Shown here: one piece after another, positions 22,681 to 30,233 of the stretch | Layout: each line of letters starts with the position of its first letter | Numbering within the stretch: the first letter of the stretch is position 1 | NCBI RefSeq assembly: GCF_024273235.1 | Contig: NZ_JANBVH010000001.1 | Span: 124,001 to 188,000, forward strand | Direction: 5' to 3' | Origin: Sphingomonas faeni | GTDB lineage: Bacteria > Pseudomonadota > Alphaproteobacteria > Sphingomonadales > Sphingomonadaceae | DNA: 64,000 nt | Made by a program: the position numbers and the translations under genes | The notes under the pieces: generated by a model | What the model saw: only the letters and a program-made list of their open reading frames with translations | The model's database searches: none | Told to the model about the DNA's origin: nothing

Positions 22681-23421
22681 ATGAAGATCGCAACGTTCCT
22701 TACCACGCTGGCCGGCGTCGCCGTCGCGTTGCCGGGAACTGCCGCCATCGCGCAGACCCCGCCGACCACGGTCGAGCCGATGGTTCCGGCGGCGGGCACC
22801 GTGCTCGACGTGACGGCGGAGGGCCGCACGACCCGCGTGCCCGATCTCGCGACGATCCGTGCGGGCGTCGTCTCGCAATCGACGACCGCGGCAGCCGCGC
22901 TCACCGACAATGCGCAGCGGATGGCGAAGGTGCTTGCGGCGCTGAAGCGGGCAGGCGTGGCGCCACGCGATATCGCGACGTCGTCGGTCCAGCTTTCGCC
23001 GCAATATCGCTATGCCGACAACCAGCCGCCGGCGATCACCGGCTACCAGGCGACCAACACCGTCTCGATCCGCTTCCGCGACGTGGCGAAGTCCGGCGCG
23101 ATCCTCGATGCGCTGGTGGCGGAGGGCGCGAACCAGATCGACGGGCCGAACCTGTCGATCGACAAGCCCGAGGCGGCGCTCGACGAAGCGCGGGCCGATG
23201 CGATTGCGCAGGCCAAGCGTCGCGCGGATCTCTACGCGAAGGCGGCGGGGCTACGGGTGTCGCGGATCGTCTCGATCGCCGAATCGGGTCAGGATACCGG
23301 CGGTTCGCCGCAGCCGATGATGATGATGGCGCGCGGCGCGATGGCCAAGGACAGCACGCAGATCGCACCGGGCGAGAAGGACGTGACGGTCACGGTATCG
23401 GTGCGGTTCCTGCTGAACTGA
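22681..23421 (+). CDS. Exported SIMPL-domain (DUF541) protein
   Basis: 246 residues with a signal peptide (MKIATFLTTLAGVAVALPGT, probable cleavage after AAIA). The rest is a SIMPL/DUF541 domain: LDVTAEGRTTRVPDLATIRAGV, the TSSVQLSPQYRY segment, and LDEARADAIAQAKRRADLYAKAAG. Family members are periplasmic or outer-membrane proteins of unclear role, linked to envelope stress. GGGAGA lies 7 bases upstream of the ATG. The last 52 bases of the gene are copied at 23765-23816. Confidence 0.88.
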   Translation: MKIATFLTTLAGVAVALPGTAAIAQTPPTTVEPMVPAAGTVLDVTAEGRTTRVPDLATIRAGVVSQSTTAAAALTDNAQRMAKVLAALKRAGVAPRDIATSSVQLSPQYRYADNQPPAITGYQATNTVSIRFRDVAKSGAILDALVAEGANQIDGPNLSIDKPEAALDEARADAIAQAKRRADLYAKAAGLRVSRIVSIAESGQDTGGSPQPMMMMARGAMAKDSTQIAPGEKDVTVTVSVRFLLN

Positions 23422-23433
23422 CGTCCAACTGCT

Positions 23434-23539
23434 CCCCTCCCCGAAAGGGGGGGGCTGGGGTGGGTAGGCTCGCTCGTGCCGCGAGCGTTCGAACACATGG
23501 AACCCGACCCACCCCCGACCCCTCCCTTCCAGGGCGGGG
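23434..23539. repeat. Family A palindromic repeat, after the SIMPL gene
   Basis: Arms begin CCCCTCCCCGAAAGGGGGGG (left) and end CCCTCCCTTCCAGGGCGGGG (right), with the GGGTGGGT/ACCCACCC core inverted. The left arm is more diverged than in other family A units. It sits 12 bases after the stop codon. It is the first of three repeats in the 634-base gap 23422-24055, which contains no complete gene. Confidence 0.85.
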
Positions 23540-23576
23540 AGAAGATTTGCAGATCGTGCCCAGTCTCCACGCACGA

Positions 23577-23610
23577 AATAATGGGCCGCCCGGTTGCCCG
23601 GACGGCCCTC
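23577..23610 (-). terminator. Decayed copy of the glsB terminator hairpin
   Basis: GGGCCG (23583-23588) pairs with CGGCCC (23603-23608). The surrounding sequence (CACGCACGAAA before, TTTCGCGTGACGAT after) is the same as around the functional-looking terminator at 23997-24030. The T-run in the minus-strand reading is broken (CATTATTT), so it is probably a relic of the local duplication. Confidence 0.5.
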
Positions 23611-23635
23611 TCTATTTCGCGTGACGATCCATCTT

Positions 23636-23765
23636 CGATCCTCCCCCGCAAGGGGGAGGTGGCGCCGAAGGGGGCGGAGGGGGGGCGGACACGAAACGTA
23701 GGTTTCCCTTTCCTCCCCCTCCGTCTGGCAAGGGCCAGCCACCTCCCCCTGGCGGGGGAGGATCG
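23636..23765. repeat. Family B palindromic repeat, copy 1
   Basis: Arms carry CGATCCTCCCCCGCAAGGGG at the left and its near complement ending GGGGGAGGATCG at the right, with CGGAGGGGG/CCCCCTCCG inverted inside. The interior (GGACACGAAACGTAGGTTTC) is identical to that of the unit at 23844-23967, so the two are recent copies. Confidence 0.9.
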
Positions 23766-23816
23766 GGCGAGAAGGACGTGACGGTCACGGTGTCGGTGCG
23801 GTTCCTGCTGAACTGA
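23765..23816 (+). pseudogene. Duplicated 3' end of the SIMPL gene
   Basis: 52 bases match the last 52 bases of the SIMPL gene (23370-23421) at 51 positions, including the stop codon; the difference is A to G at the centre. It encodes the same last residues (GEKDVTVTVSVRFLLN) but has no gene body or start. It directly joins the family B unit, consistent with duplication through recombination. Confidence 0.85.
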
Positions 23817-23843
23817 CCCGCATCACGATCCTCCCTGCATCTT

Positions 23844-23967
23844 CGATCCTCCCCCGCAAGGGGGAGGTGGCGCCGAAGGTGACGGAGGGGGCGGACACGA
23901 AACGTAGGTTTCCCTTTCCTCCCCCTCCGTCTGGCAAGGGCCAGCCACCCCCCTTGCGGGGGAGGAT
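23844..23967. repeat. Family B palindromic repeat, copy 2
   Basis: Nearly identical to 23636-23765 over arms and interior; the right arm is a few bases shorter. A partial extra arm (GATCCTCCCTGCA, 23827-23839) precedes it. It lies between the copied SIMPL end and the glsB terminator, the place occupied by a family A unit in the first copy of the block. Confidence 0.88.
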
Positions 23968-23996
23968 TACAGCGCCATCCCACACGCCCACGCACG

Positions 23997-24030
23997 AAAA
24001 AAGGGCCGCCCAGTTGCCCCGGACGGCCCT
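23997..24030 (-). terminator. Intrinsic terminator of the glsB-type gene
   Basis: Read on the minus strand: a stem AGGGCCG...CGGCCCT with an inner GC-rich loop, then six T (A-run at 23997-24002 on the plus strand). It lies 26 bases after the stop of the GlsB-type gene. Good Rho-independent structure. Confidence 0.8.
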
Positions 24031-24055
24031 TCGATTTCGCGTGACGATGCGAAGC

Positions 24056-24313
24056 TTAGCGGACGCTACCGCGACGCACGAGGTTCACGATCGCGAGCAG
24101 GATGATCGCACCCAGCAGCGACACCAGGAACGACGTCAGCGTAAGCGGCTGGTTGTTGATCGAACCACCCGACAGGATCAGGCCGCCGATGAAGGCGCCG
24201 ACGATGCCGACGACGATGTTCAGGAAAATGCCCTGCTGCGCGTCGGTGCGCATGATCATGCTAGCGATCCAGCCAATGACACCGCCGACGATCAGCCAAA
24301 GAATGAGACCCAT
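24056..24313 (-). CDS. GlsB/YeaQ/YmgE-type stress membrane protein
   Basis: 85-residue, very hydrophobic protein of the transglycosylase-associated (GlsB/YeaQ/YmgE) family. Three membrane segments with glycine zippers: LILWLIVGGVIGWIASMIM, FLNIVVGIVGAFIGGLILSG, and SFLVSLLGAIILLAIVNLV. Homologues are often induced by general stress; the biochemical role is unknown. GGAGGG lies upstream of the ATG. A possible EcfG promoter is at 24358-24383 and a clear terminator at 23997-24030, so it can be a single transcription unit. Confidence 0.9.
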   Translation of the reverse strand: MGLILWLIVGGVIGWIASMIMRTDAQQGIFLNIVVGIVGAFIGGLILSGGSINNQPLTLTSFLVSLLGAIILLAIVNLVRRGSVR

Positions 24314-24357
24314 GATATTTTCCCTCCGTTGAACCCGTATCCGGGCGATGGCGGAAA

Positions 24358-24383
24358 GACGAGCGAGCGGGGATTTTTGTTCC
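24358..24383 (-). promoter_or_regulatory. Possible EcfG-type promoter of the glsB gene
   Basis: On the minus strand GGAAC (24383-24379), 17 bases, then CGTC (24361-24358). The known EcfG/SigT consensus is GGAAC-N16/17-CGTT, so the last base differs. Distance to the ATG is about 45 bases. Position and gene type fit; the mismatch keeps confidence low. Confidence 0.4.
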
Positions 24384-24406
24384 GCCCGCGTTTTGAGTTT
24401 TAGGCC

Positions 24407-24706
24407 TCAGTACTTTTGCTGGCGCTCGTACAACGACTTATAGTGCTGGATGCGGGTGACGCGAAGTCCCGGCATGCCCGACCGGTCGATCGCGCGCTGC
24501 CAACTGGCGAACTCCTCGACGGTCAGGCCATAGCGGGCGCAGACGTCGTCGACGCTGAGCAACCCGCCATTCACCGCCGCGACCACTTCGGCCTTGCGAC
24601 GCACCACCCACCGCGTGGTGCTGGGCGGCGGCAGCGTCTCCAGCGTCAGTTGTTCGCCCAAGGGCCCGATGACCTTGCCGGGACGGATTTTCTGGTTCTC
24701 GATCAT
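24407..24706 (-). CDS. sciP: SciP-type CtrA inhibitor (DUF1153)
   Basis: 99 residues, full DUF1153 domain: KIRPGKVIGPLGEQLTLETL, PPPSTTRWVVRRKAEVVAAV, then a helix-turn-helix (SVDDVCARYGLTVEEFASWQ). In Caulobacter SciP binds CtrA and blocks its activation of flagellar and cell-cycle genes. The ATG at 24706 has AGAGG 6 bases upstream and gives the family-typical start MIENQKIRPGK. A 36-codon frame ends across this ATG (ATGA overlap). CtrA itself is outside the window. Confidence 0.92.
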   Translation of the reverse strand: MIENQKIRPGKVIGPLGEQLTLETLPPPSTTRWVVRRKAEVVAAVNGGLLSVDDVCARYGLTVEEFASWQRAIDRSGMPGLRVTRIQHYKSLYERQQKY

Positions 24707-25232
24707 TTGAAACCTCTGGTCGGGGCGGGGGGCCCCCTCTCGATACGCACACACGACCTGTAATCGCAGGCCCTGAAGATCGGCTGAAACGCCGCGGTAA
24801 ACAGCATCTTCATTCGCCCTTCCACCGGGTTAAGGCCGCTGCCATCGGCCCGTTGAACGCGCCATGAAGCGGCGCGAACAATTTCGGATCAAGCGTCGCC
24901 CGAGCAAAGCTCGCCTGCACGACCGCCGTCGGGCTTGCCGCCTGCCGGGCAGCGACTCCGACGATCAGGACAGCGAGATCACCGGGAAGAACGGTGAGTT
25001 CGGTGTCACGATCGAAACGAGGAAAACTCAGGTCCAACGGGATACTCGCGGCAACGTCTGGGACGACCTGTATATCGCGAGGGGGTGAAGGGACGGTAAA
25101 GCCGCGACCCGAGTTTTGCGAAAGTGTCGGAATTTTCCAATCACTGGTCCCGTTTTTCCCTCCGCTCGTCCTGATCCAGATCAAACGGTGCATCTTTTTG
25201 CAACGGGCGCCGCAGACGCTTATGTAGCGATC
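24707..25232 (-). other. 526-base region upstream of sciP and mnmA; short coupled frames
   Basis: No recognised gene. On the minus strand an open frame runs to a stop at 24810-24812 with coding-like sequence in its last 80 codons (for example GDLAVLIVGVAARQAASPTA and MAAALTRWKGE), but no convincing start was found. Its stop overlaps by ATGA a 36-codon frame (24813-24703; MKMLFTAAFQPIFRACDYRS at its start), whose stop overlaps the sciP ATG by ATGA. They may be small coupled genes, the remnant of a longer gene, or chance. The plus-strand side holds the mnmA promoter. Confidence 0.3.
25198..25226 (+). promoter_or_regulatory. mnmA: Possible sigma-70 promoter of mnmA
   Basis: TTGCAA (25198-25203), 17 bases, TATGTA (25221-25226). 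The ATG begins at 25233, so a start of transcription 6-7 bases after the -10 would give a nearly leaderless mRNA. No Shine-Dalgarno is visible before this ATG, which agrees. Confidence 0.4.
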
Positions 25233-26342
25233 ATGGAACAATCCGATTTTCAGCTCGGGCCCGATACGGCCGGAAAGCGCATCGTCGTGGCGATGTCCGG
25301 CGGCGTCGACAGCTCGGTCGTCGCCGCGCTCGCGCACGCCACCGGCGCCGAGACGATCGGCGTGACGCTGCAGCTCTACGACCACGGCGAGGCGATCGGC
25401 CGCGCCGGCTCGTGCTGCGCGGGCCGCGATATTCGCGATGCCCGCGCGGTGTGCGACCGACTCGGCATCGCGCATTACGTGTTCGATCACGAGACGAGTT
25501 TCCGCGAACAGGTGGTCGACAAGTTTGCCGACGAATATCTTGCCGGGCGGACGCCGATCCCGTGCGTCCAGTGCAACATGGGGCCGAAGTTCACCGACCT
25601 GCTGAAGCTCGCGCGCGATCTCGGCGCGGATTGCCTCGCCACCGGACATTACGTGCGCCGGGTCGAGGGGGTGGACGGTGCAGAACTCCACCGCGGGGCC
25701 GATCCGGCGCGCGACCAGAGCTATTTCCTGTTCGCGACCACGCAGACGCAGCTTGATTACTTACGGTTTCCGCTCGGTGGTTTGCCCAAGGCGCGGGTGC
25801 GCGAGATCGCGGCGGAGCTGGGGCTCGGAGTCGCGGCCAAGCCCGACAGCCAGGACATCTGCTTCGTGCCCGACGGCGATTATGCGGGGCTGGTGAAGAA
25901 GCTGCGACCCGAGGCGGCGGAGACCGCGGGCGATATCGTCGATCTCGGCGGCGCCAAGCTCGGCGAGCATCGCGGGCTGATCCACTTCACCGTCGGCCAG
26001 CGGCGAGGGCTGGAGATCGGCGGCAGTCCCGAGCCACTCTATGTCGTGCGGGTCGAGCCGGAGACGAAGCGGGTCGTGGTCGGTCCGCGGCGTGCGCTCG
26101 CGGTCGAGGCGGCGCGGATGACGGATATCAACTGGCTGGGTGGCGATTTCGCCGGGCCTTTGACGGCGAAGGTGCGCTCGATGGCCAAGCCTGTCCCTGC
26201 CCGTCTGGTCGGCGACCGCGTGGTGTTCGATGCGCCCGAATATGGCGTGGCGCCTGGCCAAGCAGCGGTGCTGTATGCGGGCGAGCGCGTGCTCGGCGGC
26301 GGCTGGATCGCGGACACCGAAGCGGCACTCGCCGCCGCCTGA
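25233..26342 (+). CDS. mnmA: tRNA 2-thiouridylase MnmA
   Basis: Adds sulfur to U34 of tRNA-Lys, -Glu and -Gln using ATP and a persulfide donor. 369 residues. The PP-loop ATP site is [16 protein letters not shown]. The catalytic cysteines are Cys111 in [11 protein letters not shown] and Cys210 in [12 protein letters not shown]. The C-terminal barrel has [16 protein letters not shown] 25233 gives [19 protein letters not shown]; the open frame continues upstream into non-coding sequence. The UVR-motif gene follows after 14 bases. Confidence 0.95.
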   Translation: MEQSDFQLGPDTAGKRIVVAMSGGVDSSVVAALAHATGAETIGVTLQLYDHGEAIGRAGSCCAGRDIRDARAVCDRLGIAHYVFDHETSFREQVVDKFADEYLAGRTPIPCVQCNMGPKFTDLLKLARDLGADCLATGHYVRRVEGVDGAELHRGADPARDQSYFLFATTQTQLDYLRFPLGGLPKARVREIAAELGLGVAAKPDSQDICFVPDGDYAGLVKKLRPEAAETAGDIVDLGGAKLGEHRGLIHFTVGQRRGLEIGGSPEPLYVVRVEPETKRVVVGPRRALAVEAARMTDINWLGGDFAGPLTAKVRSMAKPVPARLVGDRVVFDAPEYGVAPGQAAVLYAGERVLGGGWIADTEAALAAA

Positions 26343-26356
26343 CGCGTTGGGGCGGC

Positions 26357-26605
26357 ATGGATATCGAAACCTTGCGCCGCCAGATGGAAGCCGCCGCCGC
26401 CGCGATGGATTTCGAGACCGCGGGTCGCCTGCGCGATCAGATCAGCGTGTTGCGCGGTGGTGGCGAGGTGGCGGACACCGCCGGACTCACGCGGCAACAG
26501 CCCGGCGCGATGGGGCTTGGCACGAGCCAGCAACGCATGACGCCACCGCCGGGCTGGGTGAAACCGAAAAAGCCCGATCCGATGACCAAGGGGCGCAAGC
26601 GGTAG
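26357..26605 (+). CDS. Small UVR-motif protein
   Basis: 82 residues. Residues 1-35 form a UvrB/UvrC (UVR) helical-hairpin motif: MDIETLRRQMEAAAAAMDFE, then AGRLRDQISVL. The rest is polar and probably flexible, with GMTPPPGWVKPKKPDPMTKG-like sequence conserved in small alphaproteobacterial proteins. It lacks nuclease or helicase domains. In larger proteins this motif mediates UvrB-UvrC contact; here the role is unknown. It probably shares the mnmA transcript. Confidence 0.8.
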   Translation: MDIETLRRQMEAAAAAMDFETAGRLRDQISVLRGGGEVADTAGLTRQQPGAMGLGTSQQRMTPPPGWVKPKKPDPMTKGRKR

Positions 26606-26617
26606 CATTTCTTAGCC

Positions 26618-26719
26618 CCCCTCCCTGGAAGGGAGGGGCTGGGGGTGGGTCGGTTTGGGGCGGGTGTCACGCCCGCCAAGCGGCCGACCCACCCCCGACC
26701 CCTCCCTTTCAGGGAGGGG
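26618..26719. repeat. Family A palindromic repeat (UVR gene-phzF)
   Basis: Arms start CCCCTCCCTGGAAGGGAGGG and end CCCTCCCTTTCAGGGAGGGG, with GGGTGGGTCGG/CCGACCCACCC inside. The interior shares CCCGCCAAGCGGCCGACCC with the unit at 30125-30227. It lies between convergent genes, 12 bases after the upstream stop. Confidence 0.9.
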
Positions 26720-26770
26720 TGAAGATTGTGACGGATTGGCCAGCGATCACCGCTCGCGCTGCCCTTCCAA

Positions 26771-27562
26771 TCAAGGCAGCAGGAACGTACCCTCGATCGT
26801 CGTCACGCACGCGCCGCCCAGCACCACGCGATCACCCTCGAGCCGGCACGACAGCTTCCCGCCCCGCGCGCTCGCCTGATACGCGGTGAAGCTGTCGCCC
26901 AAAGTCTGCGCCCAATACGGCACCATCACCGCATGCGCCGAGCCCGTCACCGGATCCTCGTTAATCGCGTAATAGGGCGTGAAGACGCGGCTGACGATGT
27001 CGGTCGCCTTCCCGCGCGCGGCGACGATGGCCACGATCGGGAATTTCGCCAGCGCGGCGAAGTCGGGTTTCAGGTCGCGCACCACCGCCTCGTCATCGAC
27101 GATCACCAGCGCATAGCCCTTCTCGTGCCACAACGTCTCGACCGGCGCTGCGACGTTCAGCGCCGCGACGATCTCCGGGATCGCCTTCGGGCTCGGACCC
27201 CAGGCCGGCAACTCCAGCGTGTAGCCGCTGTCCGCCCGCGCGACCTCCAGCATCCCCGCCTGCCGCGTCCGGAACCGCACCCGGTTGAGCGCGGTGTCCG
27301 ACGACAACACAAAATGCCCGCTCGCCAGCGTCGCGTGGCCGCACAGCGCGACCTCCGCCCCGGGCGTGAACCAGCGCAGGTCGAAATCCACGCCCTCGTC
27401 ATCGGATGCGACGATGAACGCCGTCTCGCTCAGGTTGTTCTCCTGCGCGATGTTCAGCAGCACGGCGTCGTCGAGCCAGGCCGACAGCGGCATCACGGCC
27501 GCCTGGTTGCCGCCGAACGGCGTGTCGGAAAACGCATCGATCTGCGCGAACGGTATTCTCAT
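26771..27562 (-). CDS. PhzF family isomerase/epimerase-like protein
   Basis: 263 residues, PhzF fold (two similar halves, diaminopimelate epimerase-like). The N-terminus is IPFAQIDAFSDTPFGGNQAAV. The catalytic glutamate is in NNLSETAF, and the dimer/substrate motifs ALCGHATLASGHFV and NEDPVTGSAHAVMVPYW are intact. PhzF itself acts in phenazine synthesis, but most members belong to other unknown pathways and no phenazine genes are here. It lies downstream of fieF on the same strand. Confidence 0.9.
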   Translation of the reverse strand: MRIPFAQIDAFSDTPFGGNQAAVMPLSAWLDDAVLLNIAQENNLSETAFIVASDDEGVDFDLRWFTPGAEVALCGHATLASGHFVLSSDTALNRVRFRTRQAGMLEVARADSGYTLELPAWGPSPKAIPEIVAALNVAAPVETLWHEKGYALVIVDDEAVVRDLKPDFAALAKFPIVAIVAARGKATDIVSRVFTPYYAINEDPVTGSAHAVMVPYWAQTLGDSFTAYQASARGGKLSCRLEGDRVVLGGACVTTIEGTFLLP

Positions 27563-27603
27563 GCCCTGGGCTCCTTAGACACGCTTGCGGAACCCCGTAC
27601 GGG

Positions 27604-28551
27604 TCAGACGCGCTTGCCGAACCAATGCGGCGTCACGTCCGCTTCGACCAGCGGATTGTCGGTATCGACATGCCCCTCGGGATCGAGATGGATCAGCACC
27701 TCGACCTTGGGGAAGGCGGTGCGCAAATTTCGCTCGACCGCCTCGACGATGTCGTGCGCATTGGCCACCGTCAGGTCGCGCGCGACCTCCATGTGGAACT
27801 GCGCGAAGTCGTGGCTGCCCGAGCGCCGCGTGCGAAAATCGTGGATGCCGCGAATCCCCGGCTGGCGCGCCGCCACGTCGAGGAACTGCGTGCGCAGATC
27901 CTCGGGCCATTCCTTGTCCATCAGCTGGTCGATCGCGTTCGACGATGCCTGGAACGCACCCCAGGCGAGCCACAGCGCGATGACGATGCCGAAGATCGGA
28001 TCCGCGCCGCTCCACCCGACATATTGATCGAGCACCAGCGCGACGATCACCGAGCCGTTGAGCAGGACGTCGGACTGGTAATGGACGTTGTCCGCGAGGA
28101 TCGCGACCGAGCCGGTCTGGCGGATGATGCGGCGCTGATAGGCGAGCAGGAACACCGTCGCGACGATCGCGATCACCGACACGCCGATACCGAACTCGGC
28201 GCCGGTGGTCGGCTGCGGATCGGCGAAGGCGAGGATCGCGCGCCAGGCGATGCCGACCGCCGAGGCGGTGATCAGCATGACCTGGAACAGCGCCGCGAGC
28301 GCCTCCGCCTTGCCGTGGCCGAAGCGGTGGTCGTGATCCGCGGGCGTCGCCGCGAGGCGCACGCCGTACAGCGTGACGAGCGATGCGAGCAGATCGAGCG
28401 CGGTGTCGGCGAGCGAGCCGAGCATCGCCACCGAGCCCGTCGACCACGCCGCAAAGCCCTTCAGCAGCAGCAGGAAACACGCCATCGCGACGCTGGCGAG
28501 CGCCGCGCGAGTTGCGAGGGGTATGACCCTGCGGCGTTCGTCCTGCGTCAT
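27604..28551 (-). CDS. fieF: Cation diffusion facilitator (FieF-like metal exporter)
   Basis: 315 residues. Six membrane helices, with metal-site motifs SLADTALDLLAS (helix 2) and DNVHYQSDVLLNG (helix 5), and a C-terminal cytoplasmic domain with AHDIVEAVE and the HIDPEGH-like end IHLDPEGHVDT. The HDHRFGHGKAEALAAL loop after helix 2 is typical of FieF/CzcD proteins that export Zn or Fe by proton exchange. The metal cannot be assigned for certain. Its start overlaps the pdxH stop (ATGA), so the two are co-transcribed. Confidence 0.9.
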   Translation of the reverse strand: MTQDERRRVIPLATRAALASVAMACFLLLLKGFAAWSTGSVAMLGSLADTALDLLASLVTLYGVRLAATPADHDHRFGHGKAEALAALFQVMLITASAVGIAWRAILAFADPQPTTGAEFGIGVSVIAIVATVFLLAYQRRIIRQTGSVAILADNVHYQSDVLLNGSVIVALVLDQYVGWSGADPIFGIVIALWLAWGAFQASSNAIDQLMDKEWPEDLRTQFLDVAARQPGIRGIHDFRTRRSGSHDFAQFHMEVARDLTVANAHDIVEAVERNLRTAFPKVEVLIHLDPEGHVDTDNPLVEADVTPHWFGKRV

Positions 28552-29126
28552 GGGAACAGCAGCCCTGCGCTCCAGCCGCCGTCTTCGCGCACGAACAGCC
28601 GGCGCTCATGGAGGCGGTGTTCGCGGTCCTGCCACAGCTCGATACGGTCGGGGGCGATCCGGTAGCCGCCCCAATGCGGCGGGCGCGGCACGTCGCTGCC
28701 CTCGAACCTCGCCTGCATCTCGGCGAACCGCTGCTCGAACGTCTCGCGCGAATCGAGCGGGCGCGACTGGTCCGACGCCCAGGCGCCAAGCTGCGAATCG
28801 CGACCGCGCGAGGCGAAATAGGCGTCCGACTCGGCATCGCTCACCAGGCTCACGGGGCCTTCGATCCGGACCTGCCGGCGCAGCGACTTCCAGTGGAAGA
28901 GCAAGGCGGCATAGCGGTTGACGGCGAGGTTGCCCGCCTTGCGACTTTCGCGGTTGGTGTAGATCACGAAACCGTCGGGGCCGTGCCCTTTCAACAGCAC
29001 CATCCGCACCGACGGACGGCCCTCCGCATCCGCGGTGGCGAGCGCTACCGCGTTGGAGTCGTTGATTTCTGTTTCCCGCGCCTCGGCATACCAGGCGTCG
29101 AACAGGGCGATCGGATCTTCGGACAT
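28548..29126 (-). CDS. pdxH: Pyridoxamine 5'-phosphate oxidase
   Basis: FMN enzyme that makes pyridoxal 5'-phosphate in the final step of vitamin B6 synthesis and salvage. 192 residues, slightly short. Seen: PSVRMVLLKGHGPDGFVIYT (FMN binding), NRESRKAGNL, AALLFHWKSLRRQVRIEGPV, and the C-terminal signature RIAPDRIELWQDREHRLHER. Divergent from ku, 113 bases apart. It supplies the cofactor used by glgP and serC elsewhere in the window, though nothing shows joint control. Confidence 0.95.
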   Translation of the reverse strand: MSEDPIALFDAWYAEARETEINDSNAVALATADAEGRPSVRMVLLKGHGPDGFVIYTNRESRKAGNLAVNRYAALLFHWKSLRRQVRIEGPVSLVSDAESDAYFASRGRDSQLGAWASDQSRPLDSRETFEQRFAEMQARFEGSDVPRPPHWGGYRIAPDRIELWQDREHRLHERRLFVREDGGWSAGLLFP

Positions 29127-29239
29127 GGCTGCGCCATAGCGAAACTTCGGCCCGAGCGAAACCGCGCGAGGGAACGACTCCGCCTCGCCGATGATTGATT
29201 ACGGACTCGAATCGTTTCCGCAACGAAGGAACACCCAAG

Positions 29240-30121
29240 GTGGCAGCGCGCGCGTATTGGCAGGGGCAGATCCGGCTGGCCCTCGTCTCGATCCCGGTCG
29301 AGATCTATTCCGCGACCAAGTCCGGCGCGGCGGTGTCGTTCAAGCAGATCCACGAGCCGTCCGGCCAGCCGATCCATTACGACAAGGTCGTCACCGGCGT
29401 GGGCCCGGTCGATGCCGACGAGATCATGAAGGGCTATGAGGTCTCGAAAGGCGAATACGTGCTGCTGGAGCAGGACGAGATCGATGCGGTGAAGCTCGAA
29501 TCGAAGAAGACGCTGGAGCTGACCCAGTTCGTCGACGCGAGCGAGATCGACGTGCTGTATTACGAGAAGCCGTATTTCGTGGTGCCCGCCGATGATCTGG
29601 CGGAGGAGGCGTTCATCGTGCTGCGCGAGGCGTTGAAGCGGACGAAGAAGGTTGGGCTCGGACAACTGGCCATGCGCGGGCGCGAATATGTCGTCAGCCT
29701 GAAGCCGTGCGGGCGCGGGATGGTGCTGGAGACGCTGCGCTACGCCGACGAGGTGCACAAGGCGCAGGGCTATTTCCGCGATATTCCCGACGACAAGCCG
29801 TCCGAGGAACTGCTGGAACTGGCCGAGGCGTTGATCGGGAAGCGCAGCGGCGACTTCCACCCGCAGGAGTTCCACGATCGCTATGTCGACGCGCTGAAGG
29901 ACCTGATCGAACGCAAGCGCAAGGCGAACGGGAAGAAGATCATCGAGGACAAGGACACGGGGACGAAGACCGGCTCGAACGTGGTCGACCTGATGGCGGC
30001 GTTGAAGAAGTCGATGGAGAAGAGTGGGGGGAGTGCGGAGAAGGCACCGGCGAAGAAGGCTCCCGCCAAGCGCGCGCCGGCGAAGACTGCAGCGAAAACC
30101 CCGGCGAAGAAACGTGCCTAA
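29240..30121 (+). CDS. ku: Ku DNA end-binding protein
   Basis: Homodimeric ring that binds double-strand DNA ends in bacterial non-homologous end joining and recruits LigD. 293 residues. Core Ku domain: YWQGQIRLALVSIPVEIYSA, GYEVSKGEYVLLEQDEID, and RYADEVH. The C-terminus (from about residue 255) is a Lys/Ala/Pro-rich tail (KAPAKKAPAKRAPAKTAAK), likely to bind DNA. I chose GTG 29240 because AAGGA lies 9 bases upstream and the family starts at this point; an ATG at 29195 lacks support. ligD follows after a repeat. Confidence 0.94.
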   Translation: MAARAYWQGQIRLALVSIPVEIYSATKSGAAVSFKQIHEPSGQPIHYDKVVTGVGPVDADEIMKGYEVSKGEYVLLEQDEIDAVKLESKKTLELTQFVDASEIDVLYYEKPYFVVPADDLAEEAFIVLREALKRTKKVGLGQLAMRGREYVVSLKPCGRGMVLETLRYADEVHKAQGYFRDIPDDKPSEELLELAEALIGKRSGDFHPQEFHDRYVDALKDLIERKRKANGKKIIEDKDTGTKTGSNVVDLMAALKKSMEKSGGSAEKAPAKKAPAKRAPAKTAAKTPAKKRA

Positions 30122-30124
30122 ACT

Positions 30125-30227
30125 CCCCTCCCTGGAAGGGAGGGGTTGGGGGTGGGTCGCCCACCGGATCAGCGCCCCGCCCGCCAAGCGGCCGACCCAC
30201 CCCCGGCCCCTCCCTTCCAGGGAGGGG
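30125..30227. repeat. Family A palindromic repeat supplying the ligD ribosome site
   Basis: Begins 3 bases after the ku stop and fills the ku-ligD gap. Arms CCCCTCCCTGGAAGGGAGGG and its complement, with GGTTGGGGGTGGGTCG. The right end GGAGGGG (30221-30227) lies 6 bases before the ligD ATG and is a near-perfect Shine-Dalgarno. If the arm folds, this site would be sequestered. Confidence 0.9.
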
Positions 30228-30233
30228 TGAAAG

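Noticed and set aside
23434..23967. CRISPR array
   Set aside because: Repeats are few, of two different families, inverted rather than direct, and lack regular unique spacers or cas genes.
24810..25691. 293-codon minus-strand frame starting inside mnmA
   Set aside because: Its first half only mirrors mnmA. Only the last 80 codons could be real, and these are described separately with low confidence.
29171..29196. EcfG-like promoter before ku (GGAAC at 29171)
   Set aside because: At 16 or 17 bases the second box reads TGAT or GATT, too far from CGTT, although ku is stress-controlled in some relatives.
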